A stretch of DNA of 64,000 bases. Source: a bacterium. Lineage in GTDB: Bacteria; SZUA-79; Acidulodesulfobacterales; Acidulodesulfobacteraceae. The notes beneath the pieces are model-generated. The model was not told where the DNA came from. It did no database searches and was given only the letters and a program-made list of their open reading frames with translations. Numbering within the stretch: the first letter of the stretch is position 1; each line of letters begins with the position of its first letter. The position numbers and the translations under genes were made by a program. Shown in pieces: positions 1-8,616 of the stretch. The DNA lies in contig JAKAFU010000003.1 in NCBI GenBank assembly GCA_021825865.1, positions 54,085 through 118,084 of the forward strand. The letters are read 5' to 3'.

Positions 1-1
1 T

Positions 2-859
2 ATTAAAGGAAAAGTTGTGCTTACCGGCATGGGAAAGTCAGGGATAATTGCCAGAAAAATTTCTTCTACGCTTGCCAGTACCGGTACTCCGTCTTTTTTT
101 ATGCATCCTGCCGAAGCCTCTCACGGAGATCTTGGTATGATAGCTTCCGATGATGCAGTTATTGCATTATCTTATAGCGGATATACAAAAGAACTTATTT
201 CCATATTGCCTGTGATTAAGCTTATAGGGGCAGGTATAATATCTTTTTGCGGAAATAAAGCCTCTCCGCTTTTTGAACTTTCAGATTATTTTTTTGATGT
301 TTCAGTTGATAAAGAGGCATGTCCGTACAATATCGCTCCTACGGCAAGTACGGCGGCGCAGCTTGCAATAGGAGACGCTCTTGCAATGTGTCTGCTAAAG
401 AAAAGAAATTTTCTTGAAGAAGATTTTGCAAGACTGCATCCGGGCGGGTCAATCGGGAAAAAGTTTTTAAAAGTTAAAGATATAATGCACAAAGGAGACG
501 ATATTCCATTAGTAAAAGAAACAAGCCGGCTTAATGAAACAATTATGGAAATGACGTCAAAAAGGCTTGGTTTGACAGGTGTGGTTGATTTCTCAGGTAA
601 CTTAAAAGGCATAATTGTGGACGGTGATTTAAGAAGAGCTATGCTCGCCAAAGAAGATGTGTTAAATAAATCAGCGGCAGAAATAATGACTCCGGAGCCG
701 AAAGTTATACTTGAAGATGCATTGTTGTCAAGCGCTTTAAAAAAAATGGAAGATTTAAAAATCACGGCGCTTTTTGCAATAGAAGCCGAAAAAGAAATGA
801 AACCTGCGGGGGTAATACACATACATGATATTATTAAAGCAGGTATCACGTCGTACTAA
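2..859 (+). CDS. kdsD: Arabinose-5-phosphate isomerase (KpsF/GutQ family), 5' truncated by window edge
   Basis: Interconverts ribulose-5-phosphate and arabinose-5-phosphate, the first committed step toward KDO for LPS. The reading frame is open to the first bases of the window, so the start codon lies upstream; about 45 N-terminal residues are missing compared with a typical ~325-residue protein. The visible part starts inside the SIS domain with a TGMGKSG phosphosugar motif, followed by the family-typical HPAEASHGDLGM segment and the HPGGSIGK stretch, then two CBS domains (first around DIMHKGDD, second around EIMTPEP). It is followed by kdsC and the lpt genes, which matches the pathway. The last 37 bases are duplicated just after the stop codon (separate entry). 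Confidence 0.95.
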   Translation: MKGKVVLTGMGKSGIIARKISSTLASTGTPSFFMHPAEASHGDLGMIASDDAVIALSYSGYTKELISILPVIKLIGAGIISFCGNKASPLFELSDYFFDVSVDKEACPYNIAPTASTAAQLAIGDALAMCLLKKRNFLEEDFARLHPGGSIGKKFLKVKDIMHKGDDIPLVKETSRLNETIMEMTSKRLGLTGVVDFSGNLKGIIVDGDLRRAMLAKEDVLNKSAAEIMTPEPKVILEDALLSSALKKMEDLKITALFAIEAEKEMKPAGVIHIHDIIKAGITSY

Positions 860-944
860 TTCTATTAGTATATTGACAGCAATAAACGGGTGTCCGTTCC
901 TAATTGTACATACATGATATTATTAAAGCAGGTATCACGTCGTA
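819..944. repeat. 37-bp direct repeat duplicating the 3' end of kdsD
   Basis: Positions 819-855 and 908-944 are identical over 37 bases at an 89-base offset; after one mismatch the TAA stop triplet also matches. The first copy is the last coding stretch of kdsD and the second lies in the kdsD-kdsC gap. It looks like a local duplication of the gene end, with the second copy non-coding. Confidence 0.95.
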
Positions 945-1057
945 TTAAAAACAGCTTAACAGCAATTAATGGCAATCCATAGCAAAATTATCAAAAAAAT
1001 TATAAAATAAATTGCTGATTATTTAATTATAAGTCAGCGTAACTTAATGCAGGTCAT

Positions 1058-1585
1058 ATGAAAAATTTAAATAACGTTAATTATTCCGATATTAAAATTT
1101 TAATTTTTGATATTGACGGCATATTAACGGACGGCAAAATATATATGTCGGAATCAGGAGAAGAAACAAAATGTTTTTTTGCTCATGATGGAGCAGGTAT
1201 AAGGTTAGCAAAAAAATTCGGTATTCTGGTAGGATTTATATCGGCAAGAAAAAGCCGTGCTGCAAAAAAAAGGAGTGAGGAATTAGGCATTGATTTCTAT
1301 GTGGAAGGATGTATTGATAAATTCAATAGTTTGCAAAACATTTTAAATGATTATAATTTAAATTTTCAGAACGTTTTTTATATGGGCGATGATATAGTAG
1401 ATATAGAACTTTTAAAATGCGCAGCTCTTTCCGCAAGCGTTCCCGAAGCTCCTGCTTATGTGAAAAACTTTGCTTCCATAACGGCAAAAAATCGCGGAGG
1501 ACAGGGTGCCGTCAGAGAAATGATAGATTTTATTCTCGAAAAAAAAGGTTTGTTAGTTCAATTACTAAAAGAATTTGAGCAATAG
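1058..1585 (+). CDS. kdsC: 3-deoxy-D-manno-octulosonate 8-phosphate phosphatase
   Basis: Dephosphorylates KDO-8-phosphate to KDO in the cytoplasm. It is a 175-residue HAD-superfamily protein of the small, cap-less KdsC type. Motif I DIDGILTDG is at residues 18-26, the ESGEETK and HDGAGI segments follow, and GDDIVD near residue 110 is the HAD acidic motif. Length matches the family (~170-190). It lies between kdsD and lptC as in many Gram-negative genomes. The ATG is preceded by a weak AGGT. The stop codon lies in a 16-bp tandem duplication. Confidence 0.96.
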   Translation: MKNLNNVNYSDIKILIFDIDGILTDGKIYMSESGEETKCFFAHDGAGIRLAKKFGILVGFISARKSRAAKKRSEELGIDFYVEGCIDKFNSLQNILNDYNLNFQNVFYMGDDIVDIELLKCAALSASVPEAPAYVKNFASITAKNRGGQGAVREMIDFILEKKGLLVQLLKEFEQ

Positions 1586-1609
1586 CAATTTAAAGCAATA
1601 GTAATTTAA
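1578..1609. repeat. 16-bp tandem duplication across the kdsC stop codon
   Basis: Positions 1578-1593 and 1594-1609 are adjacent copies of a 16-base unit (AGCAATAGCAATTTAA) with one mismatch. The kdsC TAG stop is in the first copy. Confidence 0.85.
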
Positions 1610-1765
1610 GCATAAATAATTTAGCTTGTATCACTGAAAAATGGGCGATAAATGGTATTTTCAATATTAAATAATAATTCAATCAATAACGGATTATGAA
1701 CATTTCTCTCAGCAGCAATAATTTGACCAATATTTCTTTTAGCAATAACAATTTAATTAATAACA

Positions 1766-2338
1766 ATGATTAAAAATATTAATGTAATAAAAAAAATTTC
1801 TTTATTTATAGGTATTTTCTTTATAATAGTTCTTGCATTTTTTTTAATTCTCCATTATATAAATATAAAAAAAGAATCATTTTTGCAAATAAAAATTTCT
1901 AAAAATTACATAAAATTAAAAAAAATAAATTATAAATTTTTTAAACACGGCAAATTAACGTATGAGATATTTGCAAAAAGTTTGAAATATTTAACTCCAA
2001 AAAAAAATATAATTAAACTAAAAGACGTAAAGGCTGTCATATTTAATTCGGTAAATAAACCGGAATATACTATCACCGGCAATTCAGGCAGACTTAATAT
2101 TAAAACTAAAAATGTAATATTTTCAGGCAATATTTTAGTTAAAAGCACCAAAGATTCCGAGCTTGCGACTGATTTGCTTTATTATTTTAATTTAAAGCAA
2201 AAAATTTTAGCGCCGAACGACTTCAAATTGTCAGGCAAGAAATATTTTGTTACCGGTAAAGAATTAACGATGTATCTTAAAAAAAATATTTTTGTTATAG
2301 GTAAAGATGTAAATTTTAACGCAGAAATGATAAAATAG
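1766..2338 (+). CDS. lptC: LPS export protein LptC (inner-membrane-anchored bridge component)
   Basis: Part of the Lpt bridge: receives LPS from the LptB2FG extractor and hands it to LptA. The 190-residue protein has one N-terminal membrane anchor (about residues 10-31) and then a beta-rich periplasmic domain. The segments KYLTPKKNIIKLKDV, TITGNSGRLN and VIFSGNI fit the LptC/DUF1239 beta-jellyroll. It sits directly before lptA and lptB, the usual order. Sequence is very Lys/Ile/Asn-rich, in line with low GC. The assignment rests on fold-like pattern plus position, since LptC is poorly conserved. Confidence 0.88.
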   Translation: MIKNINVIKKISLFIGIFFIIVLAFFLILHYINIKKESFLQIKISKNYIKLKKINYKFFKHGKLTYEIFAKSLKYLTPKKNIIKLKDVKAVIFNSVNKPEYTITGNSGRLNIKTKNVIFSGNILVKSTKDSELATDLLYYFNLKQKILAPNDFKLSGKKYFVTGKELTMYLKKNIFVIGKDVNFNAEMIK

Positions 2339-2429
2339 ACTTATAGCTGCAATATTTATTAAAGTTTAAAGAAAAATTAGTTGAAATAAAAATTAGTTTA
2401 AAGAAAAATTACGGAGAATATATTAATAT

Positions 2430-3164
2430 ATGAAAATTTTTGAAAGCAGAAATGGCTTAGCGCATCGATTTATCGATAACAATAGCAATAACATTAGCAA
2501 TAATATTGATAACTATAATAGCATTAACATCAATAACAATACCGATAATAGCGGGCGGCAATGTCTGCTAAAACCGGCATACCGTGAACCGTCATGGTCA
2601 CGTATACTAAGCATATTAAAAGTTTATGCAGCGCCAGCCGTACTGTATTTGCTGCCGTTAAGTATTTTTTTGTGCGCAAATTATACATATGCTGCCGGTA
2701 TTGCCGTTCCGGTTAAAAATGATGTAAAAACGTCAAAAACTAAAATTCATATCACATCAAATTCTCTTGTGGTAAACAATAAAAAAAAAATTGCTATTTT
2801 TTCAGGCAAAGTGATAGCCGTTAAAAAAAACCTTAAAATATTTTCGCACATTCTTAAGGTTTTCTATAACAAAAGAAATAAAATTAAACAGCTGATAGCC
2901 ATTGGCAATGTCCATATTATTAAAGGCAGCGATAATATCACGGGCAATAAAGCGGTATTTAATAATACCTCCAAAACAGTGATTATAACCGGACATCCGT
3001 ACGCCTGGTCAGGAAAAAACAAGATTACCGGAAAAATAATAGAAATGAACCTTGCTACCGGAATTTCAAAAATATTGTCAGGGCGGGGACAGCGGGTAAA
3101 TGCGGTTATTTATTCAAAAAAATCTTTAATTATTAAAAAAAATCAGTCGAAGTCTATTAAATAA
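2430..3164 (+). CDS. lptA: LPS transport periplasmic protein LptA (OstA-like domain) with Asn-rich N-terminal extension
   Basis: Forms the periplasmic part of the LPS bridge. The OstA/LptA-type domain spans about residues 107-220, with repeated short beta motifs such as AIFSGKVIAVKKNL, IKQLIAIGNVHI and VIITGHPYAWSG. A hydrophobic export segment lies at about residues 67-90, ending in TYAAG, unusually far from the start. It is preceded by about 60 residues including a run of Asn between residues 17 and 38. No alternative in-frame ATG occurs between this tract and the signal, so the upstream ATG at 2430 (ACGGAG about 13 bases before it) is kept. The start is less certain than the gene. Confidence 0.87.
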   Translation: MKIFESRNGLAHRFIDNNSNNISNNIDNYNSININNNTDNSGRQCLLKPAYREPSWSRILSILKVYAAPAVLYLLPLSIFLCANYTYAAGIAVPVKNDVKTSKTKIHITSNSLVVNNKKKIAIFSGKVIAVKKNLKIFSHILKVFYNKRNKIKQLIAIGNVHIIKGSDNITGNKAVFNNTSKTVIITGHPYAWSGKNKITGKIIEMNLATGISKILSGRGQRVNAVIYSKKSLIIKKNQSKSIK

Positions 3165-3182
3165 AGAAAATCAGTCGAAGTC
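3139..3182. repeat. 16-bp direct repeat at the lptA 3' end
   Basis: AAAATCAGTCGAAGTC occurs at 3139-3154, inside the last codons of lptA, and again at 3167-3182 just past the stop, a 28-base offset. This is another gene-end duplication like those at kdsD and kdsC. A separate exact 17-bp direct repeat (2363-2379 and 2395-2411) lies just upstream of lptA. Confidence 0.85.
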
Positions 3183-3335
3183 AAAATAGGCTAAAATAAA
3201 AAGACAAAGCAAAGTAAAAAAATAAATTAAATTATATAAAAATTAAGTCAATAGTCTGAATATAAAAATGCTTGTTAAAAATTTAGTAAAAAACATTTAA
3301 TTTAACGTTTAATAATTTCAATAAATAAATACAAA

Positions 3336-4058
3336 TTGTTAAAAGCCGCTAACTTAATAAAAACATTTAAAAAAAGAACCGTTGTAAACGATATAACGCT
3401 TGAAATAAATGTAGGCGAAATAACCGGTTTGTTGGGTCCCAACGGTGCAGGCAAAACTACTACGTTTAATATGATTTCAGGAACCATAAAACCTAATAAG
3501 GGAAATATATTTATTAACGGCATTAATATTACCAAAGAGCCTATGTATAAAAGGGCAAGACTAGGCATCAGCTATTTGCCTCAGGAGTCTTCGGTATTTA
3601 GGAAACTTACTGCTGAAGAAAATTTGCTTGCTATTTTTGAACTGTTAAAAATTTCAAAAACTGAAAGAAATAAGCGCTTAGACGAATTAATCGACAGATT
3701 CGGGTTGGAGCATGTCAGAAAATCAAATGTTATGAGTTTGTCAGGCGGTGAAAGAAGGAGAGTAGAAGTTGCAAGATCGTTAATTCTTTCGCCTAAATTT
3801 ATTTTATTGGATGAACCGTTTTCGGGTATAGACCCGATAGCCGTCGAAGATATGCAGGACATTCTGCTAGAATTAAAAAAAGAATCTATAGGGATATTAA
3901 TCACCGACCATAACGTCAGAGAAGCATTAAGAATATGCGACAGCGCCTATATTTTAAATGACGGTCAAATAATAGAAAAAGGTAAGCCTTCGCAGATAAT
4001 CACCAGCAATGTCGTGAGAAGATTTTTTCTTGGCGAAAAATTCAGTCTTGGCAATTAG
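3336..4058 (+). CDS. lptB: LPS export ABC transporter ATP-binding protein LptB
   Basis: Cytoplasmic ATPase powering LPS extraction with LptF and LptG (encoded at 10-12 kb here). The 240-residue protein has Walker A GPNGAGKTT at residues 34-42, signature LSGGERRR, Walker B FILLDEP followed by FSGIDP, and ITDHN with the switch His. The TTG start is chosen because the next upstream stop leaves no ATG and translation from it gives the family-typical N-terminus (MLKAANLIKTFKKR). It ends three bases before rpoN, so the two are probably co-transcribed. Confidence 0.97.
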   Translation: MLKAANLIKTFKKRTVVNDITLEINVGEITGLLGPNGAGKTTTFNMISGTIKPNKGNIFINGINITKEPMYKRARLGISYLPQESSVFRKLTAEENLLAIFELLKISKTERNKRLDELIDRFGLEHVRKSNVMSLSGGERRRVEVARSLILSPKFILLDEPFSGIDPIAVEDMQDILLELKKESIGILITDHNVREALRICDSAYILNDGQIIEKGKPSQIITSNVVRRFFLGEKFSLGN

Positions 4059-4061
4059 AAT

Positions 4062-5585
4062 ATGTCGCAAATAGAATTAAAACAAAATCTTAAATTAAGC
4101 CAGCAGCTTATAATGACGCCCCGCTTACAGCTTGCCATAAAAATGCTGGCGATGAATAACATCGAACTGTCTGAATTAATAAATCAGCAAATTGTAGAAA
4201 ATCCTATTATTGATGTTGACGTTGTAATGAACGGCGATGAAAAAAACTACAACGAAGGCACTGATAGCGCTAATTCCGATGTTAATACGGCGGACTATAA
4301 GAAAGAATTCATTAACGATAGCGATGCGGACACTTCTGATTTTACCAATCGCGATTCTGAAGGCATACCGGAAAATATTCAAAATTTGAATGACAAAGAT
4401 GATATGCATGCAATAAATGATTACATTGTTAATTATGATGAACAGCTGTATGATTTATCCATCAATACAAATACCGATTGGAAGCAGGATAAAAATTATA
4501 TAATTGAAAACACCGTTGCCGGGACGGAAACACTTTATGAATTTGTTATGAAGCAGGTAAGGACAGGTGATTTTAACAATGACGAAGTTAAACTTGCCGA
4601 ATATATTGCAGGCAATTTAGATTCTGACGGATTTTTAAGGGTATCTTCGGATGAATTAGAAAAATATGCCGGTAATTTAGCCTACCTTTTAGATAATGTT
4701 TTATTTAAAATACGTAAATTGGAACCTGTCGGGATTGCGACTTATGATCCTCTGTCGTGTCTCCTATTTCAGGCGGATTATTTTTTTCCGGAGGACGATT
4801 TATTGAAAAATATTATAAAAAATTATATAAAAGATATTGCTAACGGAAATTATAGCAAAATTGTTAAAGAAACAGGAAATATTTTGGAAAATGTTATTAA
4901 ATCAGTCAACCGCCTTAAATCGCTTGCACCTAAACCGGCGATAAATTTTGACAATCAGAATAATAATTATATTATTCCGGATTTATATGTAGAAAAAATA
5001 AACGGCAAATATACTGTTTTTATGGAGGACAATTATTTGCCGCCTATAAGAATAAATTCGTACTACAAAAAAATATTAAACGGCGAACTTATATCAAACG
5101 CAGTTACAAAAGATTATGTAGAAGAAAAATTAAAATCGGCTGTTTGGCTCATTAAAAGTATTAAAAACAGAAAGGAAACAATATTAAAAATTGCACAGTT
5201 AATTATTGATAAACAGCATGATTTTTTTGAAAAAGGCACAGGTTATTTAAAACCGATAATATTAAAAACAATCGCCGATGAATTAAATTTACATGAATCT
5301 ACCGTTTCAAGAGCAACATCGAATAAATATATAAGTTCTCATTTAGGTGTTTTTGAACTTAAAAGTTTTTTTTCTAATTTTTCATTCGGAGAGATTTCAC
5401 CTGACAATATTATGTCTAAAATAAAACTTATCATTGAAAATGAAAAAAACTATGGTAAAATTTACTCAGATAATGATATAGTGAATTTATTAAAAATAGA
5501 AAATATCGCAATAGCAAGAAGAACTATTGCAAAATACAGAGAAATTTTAAATATACCGTCTTCAGCTAAAAGAAAAAAGAAATAA
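4062..5585 (+). CDS. rpoN: RNA polymerase sigma-54 factor
   Basis: Directs polymerase to -24/-12 promoters and needs AAA+ activators. The 507-residue protein has the Gln/Leu-rich activator-interacting region I (ELKQNLKLSQQLIMTPRLQLAIKML), an acidic Asn/Asp-rich linker (about residues 60-130), the core-binding region, a helix-turn-helix around LHESTVSRATSNKYI and the RpoN box ARRTIAKYRE at residues 485-494. Directly downstream of lptB and upstream of hpf, as in proteobacteria. Two matching NtrC-type activators and two -24/-12 promoters are encoded in this same window. Confidence 0.98.
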   Translation: MSQIELKQNLKLSQQLIMTPRLQLAIKMLAMNNIELSELINQQIVENPIIDVDVVMNGDEKNYNEGTDSANSDVNTADYKKEFINDSDADTSDFTNRDSEGIPENIQNLNDKDDMHAINDYIVNYDEQLYDLSINTNTDWKQDKNYIIENTVAGTETLYEFVMKQVRTGDFNNDEVKLAEYIAGNLDSDGFLRVSSDELEKYAGNLAYLLDNVLFKIRKLEPVGIATYDPLSCLLFQADYFFPEDDLLKNIIKNYIKDIANGNYSKIVKETGNILENVIKSVNRLKSLAPKPAINFDNQNNNYIIPDLYVEKINGKYTVFMEDNYLPPIRINSYYKKILNGELISNAVTKDYVEEKLKSAVWLIKSIKNRKETILKIAQLIIDKQHDFFEKGTGYLKPIILKTIADELNLHESTVSRATSNKYISSHLGVFELKSFFSNFSFGEISPDNIMSKIKLIIENEKNYGKIYSDNDIVNLLKIENIAIARRTIAKYREILNIPSSAKRKKK

Positions 5586-5614
5586 TAAAATTGAAAATTA
5601 AAGGAGATATGCCC

Positions 5615-6139
5615 ATGGATGTCGTTGTCACGTTTAAACATCTTGAACCTACAGAAGCTATAAAAAAATACGCCGAAACTAAAATTTCAAAACTGGAAAA
5701 GTATTTGAGCGATATTATAGAAGCTCATGTAACATTAAGCATGGAAAGGGTTCAGCATAAGGAATCCGGTGCTGCGTCAATTAAGCTGGTTGCTAAAAAT
5801 ATTACGATAAATGCGCAGGAAGAATCCTCTGATATATATGCGGCAATCGATCTTCTGACAGATAAAGTCGAAACGCAAATAAAAAAACATAAAGAAAAAT
5901 CACGGGAAAAGTTTAAAGATAGCGAACAGGCAGATATATTTATGCAAGAAATGCCTACTTCGGATATTGAAATTATAGACAATTATGAAATAAAGCAGAT
6001 GGATTTAAATGAAGCTGTAAATAAGCTGAATAAGAAAAATGAAAATTTTATAATTTTTAAAAATAGAGAATCATTTAAAAATTCCGTGCTTTATGCGAAA
6101 GACAACGGAGAATATGCAGTGATAGAAATAAATCCTTGA
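5615..6139 (+). CDS. hpf: Ribosome hibernation promoting factor, long form
   Basis: Binds and dimerises idle ribosomes. The N-terminal ~100 residues form the RaiA/HPF beta-alpha-beta-beta-beta-alpha domain (KKYAETKISKLEKYLSDI, NITINAQEESSDIYAAID). A C-terminal module (about residues 118-174, IKQMDLNEAVNKLNKKNENFIIFKN, NGEYAVIEI) marks the long HPF type, unlike the short enterobacterial protein. In-frame starts exist at TTG 5591, ATG 5609 and ATG 5615; an AAGGAG at 5601-5606 is eight bases before 5615, so that start is chosen, giving 174 residues. It lies between rpoN and rapZ; ptsN, often next here, is absent. Confidence 0.93.
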   Translation: MDVVVTFKHLEPTEAIKKYAETKISKLEKYLSDIIEAHVTLSMERVQHKESGAASIKLVAKNITINAQEESSDIYAAIDLLTDKVETQIKKHKEKSREKFKDSEQADIFMQEMPTSDIEIIDNYEIKQMDLNEAVNKLNKKNENFIIFKNRESFKNSVLYAKDNGEYAVIEINP

Positions 6140-6150
6140 TAATTAACGAT

Positions 6151-7038
6151 ATGGGTACGGCGGAAGATTCAAAAAGTTATTTTAATATTGTCTTAATAAG
6201 CGGCATATCCGGCTCAGGTAAGACCTCTGCTTTAAAAATTTTAGAAGACAAAGGTTTTTTTTGCGTAGACAATATGCCCGTACTGCTTCTGCCAAAATTC
6301 TTGGAAGTGGTGTTTGCCGCAAGAATAAAAAATATTCTTTTCGTTATAGATATAAGAGAAAAAAATTTTCTTTCAAGATTTGAGGAATATGTAAGATTCC
6401 TCAAAGACAGGTCAAATTTCTTCAAATTTATTTTTTTTGATGCCGATGATGATACAGTTATAAAAAGATACTCGGAAAGCAGGAGAAAACATCCGCTTTC
6501 CGAAGAAAAAAGCATCCATGAATCTATTAAAAAAGAAAGAATGCTCCTGAGCGGTATTAAAAAGCTTTCAGATATTATTATAGACACATCTAATGTATCC
6601 ATACACGAATTAAATTCGCTAATATTGCCGCATGTTGAATGCGTGAGCAATAATCATATTTTTAGCGTAAGAGTGGTATCTTTCGGATTTAAGTTCGGCA
6701 TACCGTTAGAATCTGATACGCTGTTTGATGCGAGATTCCTGCCCAATCCTTTTTTTATGCCGGAGCTTAAAGATCTGACCGGATTAGACGAGAATGTAGC
6801 CGCGTATCTGAAACATTTTGAAGAAACAGACAGATTTCTAAATTATATATACGATTTTTTAACATTTTTTCTTCCCTTATATAAGAAAGAAAATAAGTCG
6901 TATTTCACTGTTGCCGTTGGATGCACTGGCGGCGTACACAGGTCTGTTTTTGCGGTAAATGAATTAAAAAATATGTTTTATGCGGAAAATGAAGCATATA
7001 ATATATCTTATTTTCATAGAGATATAGGTAAAATTTAA
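6151..7038 (+). CDS. rapZ: RNase adapter/nucleotide-binding protein RapZ (YvcJ family)
   Basis: P-loop protein of the RapZ/YvcJ family; in enterobacteria it binds GlmZ sRNA and steers RNase E, but that function cannot be assumed here. Walker A GISGSGKT lies near the N-terminus, with DTSNVS in the middle and the C-terminal signature (FGFKFGIP, FDARFLPNPFF, LTGLD, GCTGGVHRSV) complete. A TTG at 6136 overlapping the hpf stop codon is an alternative start adding five residues; neither has a clear Shine-Dalgarno, so the ATG is preferred. Last gene of the kdsD-rapZ run. Confidence 0.94.
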   Translation: MGTAEDSKSYFNIVLISGISGSGKTSALKILEDKGFFCVDNMPVLLLPKFLEVVFAARIKNILFVIDIREKNFLSRFEEYVRFLKDRSNFFKFIFFDADDDTVIKRYSESRRKHPLSEEKSIHESIKKERMLLSGIKKLSDIIIDTSNVSIHELNSLILPHVECVSNNHIFSVRVVSFGFKFGIPLESDTLFDARFLPNPFFMPELKDLTGLDENVAAYLKHFEETDRFLNYIYDFLTFFLPLYKKENKSYFTVAVGCTGGVHRSVFAVNELKNMFYAENEAYNISYFHRDIGKI

Positions 7039-7290
7039 GATAAACTTCTAAATTCTTGAAATCCATTGTCTTTTTTTTAAATTAATTATATGCAAACAAT
7101 GCTGTTTTGCGGCAGACAATGATGTATTGATATAAATATTCTTTAATTTTGCCATAATTAGTGTTGAAAATACATTAATTTTATATTATCATTAAATAAA
7201 TGCAGTAAATAAAAATAAATCATGAATAATTAATAATAACAATATGCAGTTTATGTTTAAATAAACACATGCATATTCGGAGGCGCAACA

Positions 7291-8484
7291 ATGGACCATA
7301 AAAGCGGAAATTATATTTTTACTTCAGAATCTGTAACAGAAGGACATCCCGATAAGATATGCGATAAAATATCTGATTCACTCCTTGATAATTTTATATC
7401 TCAGGATAAAAATTCCAAGGTTGCTATGGAAACTATGGTGACAACAGGTTTAGTGGCTGTTGCAGGCGAAGTTAAATCAAACGCTACAGTTAATTATCAG
7501 GAAATAATCAGAAAAACTATACAGGATATAGGATATGACGATTCCCGCATAGGTTTTGATTTTAAAAGCTGCGGAATTATCGTTGCGGTGGGTTCTCAGT
7601 CTGCGGATATAAGAATGGGCGTTGAAAGAGAAAAAGACGAAGACCAGGGAGCCGGAGACCAGGGTCTTATGTTCGGTTATGCTACTTCCGAAACCGATGA
7701 GTTTATGCCTATGCCTATATATTATGCTCATAAACTTACAAAAAGACTTGCAGAGGTCAGAAAAAATAAATCGTTGGATTTTATAAGACCTGACGGCAAA
7801 TCTCAGGTTTCTGTCAGATATGAAAAATCTCAGCCTGTAGAAATAAGTTCAATAGTGGTATCTACACAGCATTCAGATGATGTTTCTCAAGAACGTCTTA
7901 CGGATGCCGTCATAGATGAAGTTATAAAAAAAGTCATTCCGGCGGAACTCATAAATAGCAGCACAAAATTTTTTATTAATCCGACGGGAAGGTTTGTTAT
8001 AGGCGGACCAAACGGCGATACAGGGCTTACCGGAAGAAAAATAATTGTTGATACCTATGGCGGAATGGGAAGACACGGAGGAGGAGCTTTTTCGGGCAAG
8101 GACCCTTCAAAGGTTGACAGAAGCGGTTCATATATGGCTAGATTTATTGCCAAGAATATTGTCGCATCCGGTCTTGCTAAAAAATGCGAGGTTCAGATAG
8201 CCTACGCAATTGGGGTTGCAGACCCTGTTTCCGTAATGGCAAATACGTTCGGAACAGGTATATATAATGATGAAACAATTTCCAAAACCGTAAGCAGCGT
8301 TTTCAATTTAAGACCATACTCTATTGTTAAAACCCTTGATTTACTTAAACCTATATATGCCAGAACATCTAATTACGGGCATTTTGGAAGGACTGAAGAC
8401 GGTTTTACATGGGAACAGACGGTGAAAATTGCAGAACTGAAAGAAACAGCTAAGGAATTAAATAAATCAATGGTAACGGTTTAA
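7291..8484 (+). CDS. metK: S-adenosylmethionine synthetase
   Basis: Makes SAM from methionine and ATP. The 397-residue protein carries the signatures GHPDKICD at residues 18-25, [12 protein letters not shown] from residue 120, and [40 protein letters not shown] is also typical. ATG has a good GGAGG-type site (TTCGGAGGCG) just upstream. No SAM riboswitch is recognisable in the 250-bp leader. It is followed on the same strand by ahcY, so SAM synthesis and SAH clearance are adjacent. Confidence 0.99.
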   Translation: MDHKSGNYIFTSESVTEGHPDKICDKISDSLLDNFISQDKNSKVAMETMVTTGLVAVAGEVKSNATVNYQEIIRKTIQDIGYDDSRIGFDFKSCGIIVAVGSQSADIRMGVEREKDEDQGAGDQGLMFGYATSETDEFMPMPIYYAHKLTKRLAEVRKNKSLDFIRPDGKSQVSVRYEKSQPVEISSIVVSTQHSDDVSQERLTDAVIDEVIKKVIPAELINSSTKFFINPTGRFVIGGPNGDTGLTGRKIIVDTYGGMGRHGGGAFSGKDPSKVDRSGSYMARFIAKNIVASGLAKKCEVQIAYAIGVADPVSVMANTFGTGIYNDETISKTVSSVFNLRPYSIVKTLDLLKPIYARTSNYGHFGRTEDGFTWEQTVKIAELKETAKELNKSMVTV

Positions 8485-8616
8485 ATATCGTTTTAAATAC
8501 AGACATCGCTGATGAAGGATGAACGCATCATAGCATAGTACTTAAATATTTTAATATATATGAAAATAAATACATATAATAAACTAAAGTTATAAAATTT
8601 AAAGGGGGGTTGTGTT

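Noticed and set aside
286..849. Long reverse-strand ORF opposite kdsD
   Set aside because: It lies wholly antisense to a strongly conserved gene and shows no domain pattern.
3336..3345. Frameshifted or missing lptB start
   Set aside because: The TTG gives the normal family N-terminus, so no frameshift is needed.
7039..7290. SAM riboswitch upstream of metK
   Set aside because: No conserved stem or SAM-box core could be seen in the leader.
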